The position numbers and the translations under genes were made by a program. Below the pieces are notes generated by a model that did not search any database, was not told the DNA's origin, and saw only the letters and a list, made by a program, of their open reading frames with translations. From Gorillibacterium massiliense (GTDB lineage: Bacteria; Bacillota; Bacilli; Paenibacillales; NBRC-103111), in NCBI RefSeq assembly GCF_000455485.1, contig NZ_CBQR020000145.1:1-63319 (forward strand): a stretch of 63,319 nt of DNA, in the 5' to 3' direction. Below are positions 62,591-63,319 of the stretch, in pieces; the first letter of the stretch is position 1; every line of letters begins with the position of its first letter.

Positions 62591-62953
62591 ATGGACAAAA
62601 AGGGACAAAAGCATGGTACGTACAGTTTTGAAACAAAGAAGAAAGCTATAGAGATGCGGCTTCAAGGAATGACAAAGCAGAAAGTGGCAGAAGCATTGGG
62701 GATTGAGGACATAAGCCGACTAAAGATATGGATGCGTCGGTTCAAGCAGATGGGCGACTATGGCCTCATGGATCATCGTGGAAAGCGAAAAAAGTACATT
62801 GATGAGAACCGATATGTCAAACGCTTGGAGTTAGAGAATGCCGTTCTAAAAAAGTGGTTGGCCATTACGAAGGCGGAGGTGTACCAGAGAAGTATCGGCT
62901 TGTCGACGAGCTCCGTGAAAGCTTTAACGTTACAGAGCTCTGTAAAGAAGTAG
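62591..62953 (+). CDS. IS3-family OrfA (helix-turn-helix protein)
   Basis: This 120-residue protein carries the transposase N-terminal helix-turn-helix (EMRLQGMTKQKVAEALGI) and a leucine-zipper-like KRLELENAVLKKW, as in IS150 OrfA. ATG 62591 is preferred over an ATG at 62579. A slippery A-AAA-AAG at 62848-62854 lets ribosomes shift -1 into orfB to make the OrfAB transposase. Confidence 0.9.
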   Translation: MDKKGQKHGTYSFETKKKAIEMRLQGMTKQKVAEALGIEDISRLKIWMRRFKQMGDYGLMDHRGKRKKYIDENRYVKRLELENAVLKKWLAITKAEVYQRSIGLSTSSVKALTLQSSVKK

Positions 62954-63319
62954 GCATCTCAAGAAGCGGATTTTATGCCTATGTAAGACGAAAGGATGAA
63001 GACAAAGACGCGACGTCTAGACAACAAGTTTCTGCTACTTATGAACGCTACAACGGCATCTACGGATATCGACAAGTTCAACTGTTCATGTATCAGGATC
63101 AGGGCGTGTGGATGAACCACAAAAAGGTTTTGCGGTTAATGCAAGAAATGGGGCTACGCTCTAGGGTTCGACGAAAATACCGCCACAATAGCCGCACTTG
63201 GAACATAGGTGATCGTGTCGTAAAGAATAGCTTGGATCGTCAATTTCAAGCCGATGCGCCGAACCAAAAGTGGGTGACAGATATTACGCAGTACCGAGTT
63301 GGAGACGTCTGGCTGTATC
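62854..63319 (+). CDS. IS3-family transposase OrfB, N-terminal part
   Basis: This frame continues from the -1 shift site and is open to the window end. It reads EKYRLVDELRESF, the helix-turn-helix-like ELCKEVGISRSGFYAYV, the HTH_21 region YGYRQVQLFM and QKWVTDITQYRV, which holds the first Asp of the DDE catalytic triad. The remaining catalytic residues lie outside the window. Confidence 0.9.
   Translation, partial: MVGHYEGGGVPEKYRLVDELRESFNVTELCKEVGISRSGFYAYVRRKDEDKDATSRQQVSATYERYNGIYGYRQVQLFMYQDQGVWMNHKKVLRLMQEMGLRSRVRRKYRHNSRTWNIGDRVVKNSLDRQFQADAPNQKWVTDITQYRVGDVWLY

Larger units (their letters stand above)
62511..63319 (+). mobile_element. IS3-family insertion sequence (IS150-like), right end outside the window
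   Basis: The left end begins near 62511 with TGAAGTGCACCCC, a terminal repeat seen in IS150-type elements. orfA and orfB follow, overlapping with a -1 frameshift site. The element lies just after the GH43 stop and in the same direction. The right end and target repeats are not visible. Confidence 0.85.

Noticed and set aside
1-63319. tRNA, rRNA, riboswitch or CRISPR elements
   Set aside because: I looked for cloverleaf ends, rRNA signatures, conserved riboswitch cores and regular repeat arrays by eye and saw none; small RNAs cannot be excluded without computation.

Overview
The window looks like the chromosome of a soil or plant-associated Gram-positive, most likely Paenibacillus or a close relative. 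The evidence is the number of lipoprotein solute-binding proteins with classic lipoboxes, paired YesM/YesN-type two-component systems beside LplB/LplC-type permeases, an S-layer-anchored GH53 galactanase, strong AGGAGG-type ribosome sites, and CcpA-like operators. I see no rRNA, tRNA, CRISPR array or replication origin.

Layout. 1-1491: tail of an amino-acid-type ABC importer (permease end, ATPase). 1669-2244: msrA. 2248-10260: SDR oxidoreductase, YesN/YesM pair, sugar-binding lipoprotein and two permeases. 10546-14425: tricistron of sensor kinase, AraC-type regulator and solute-binding lipoprotein. 14613-19124: second sugar importer with a cytoplasmic GH43 enzyme. 19232-20882: Gly/Asn-rich lipoprotein convergent with a DegV protein. 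21125-24923: potABCD polyamine importer. 25182-26829: ketopantoate-reductase-like gene divergent from a TetR regulator. 27024-30524: secreted GH53 endo-galactanase with two related carbohydrate-binding modules and SLH domains. 31332-36277: two-component system plus LanFEG-type three-gene ABC exporter and an acetyltransferase. 36552-41629: third sugar importer ending in a YesM kinase with no regulator beside it. 41778-46568: ABC exporter, RibD-like reductase, DinB-like protein, S41 peptidase. 46664-47975: 5'-truncated Rhs core with a C-terminal toxin-like domain and a probable immunity gene. 48626-52073: acetyltransferase, methyltransferase, two-component system, lipoprotein. 52075-62489: AraC regulator divergent from an arabinose-oligosaccharide locus (two GH127-type enzymes, importer, GH43). 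62511-end: IS3-family element running off the window.

How the genes work together. Much of the window concerns sensing, importing and cutting plant cell-wall oligosaccharides. The GH53 enzyme degrades galactan at the cell surface. Four binding-protein/permease sets import oligosaccharides, and predicted cytoplasmic GH43 and GH127 enzymes finish them. None of these importers has its own ATPase here, so a shared MsmX-type ATPase elsewhere is expected. Three importer operons have a catabolite-repression-like operator just after a TATAAT box, and all four have a hairpin between the binding protein and the first permease.

The least ordinary items are the orphan Rhs toxin/immunity cassette, the intracellular beta-L-arabinofuranose locus with a divergent second GH127 enzyme, the kinase/regulator/binding-protein tricistron, and the methyltransferase translationally coupled to a short-loop (intramembrane-type) kinase system. 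All functional names come from reading motifs; no database search was run.
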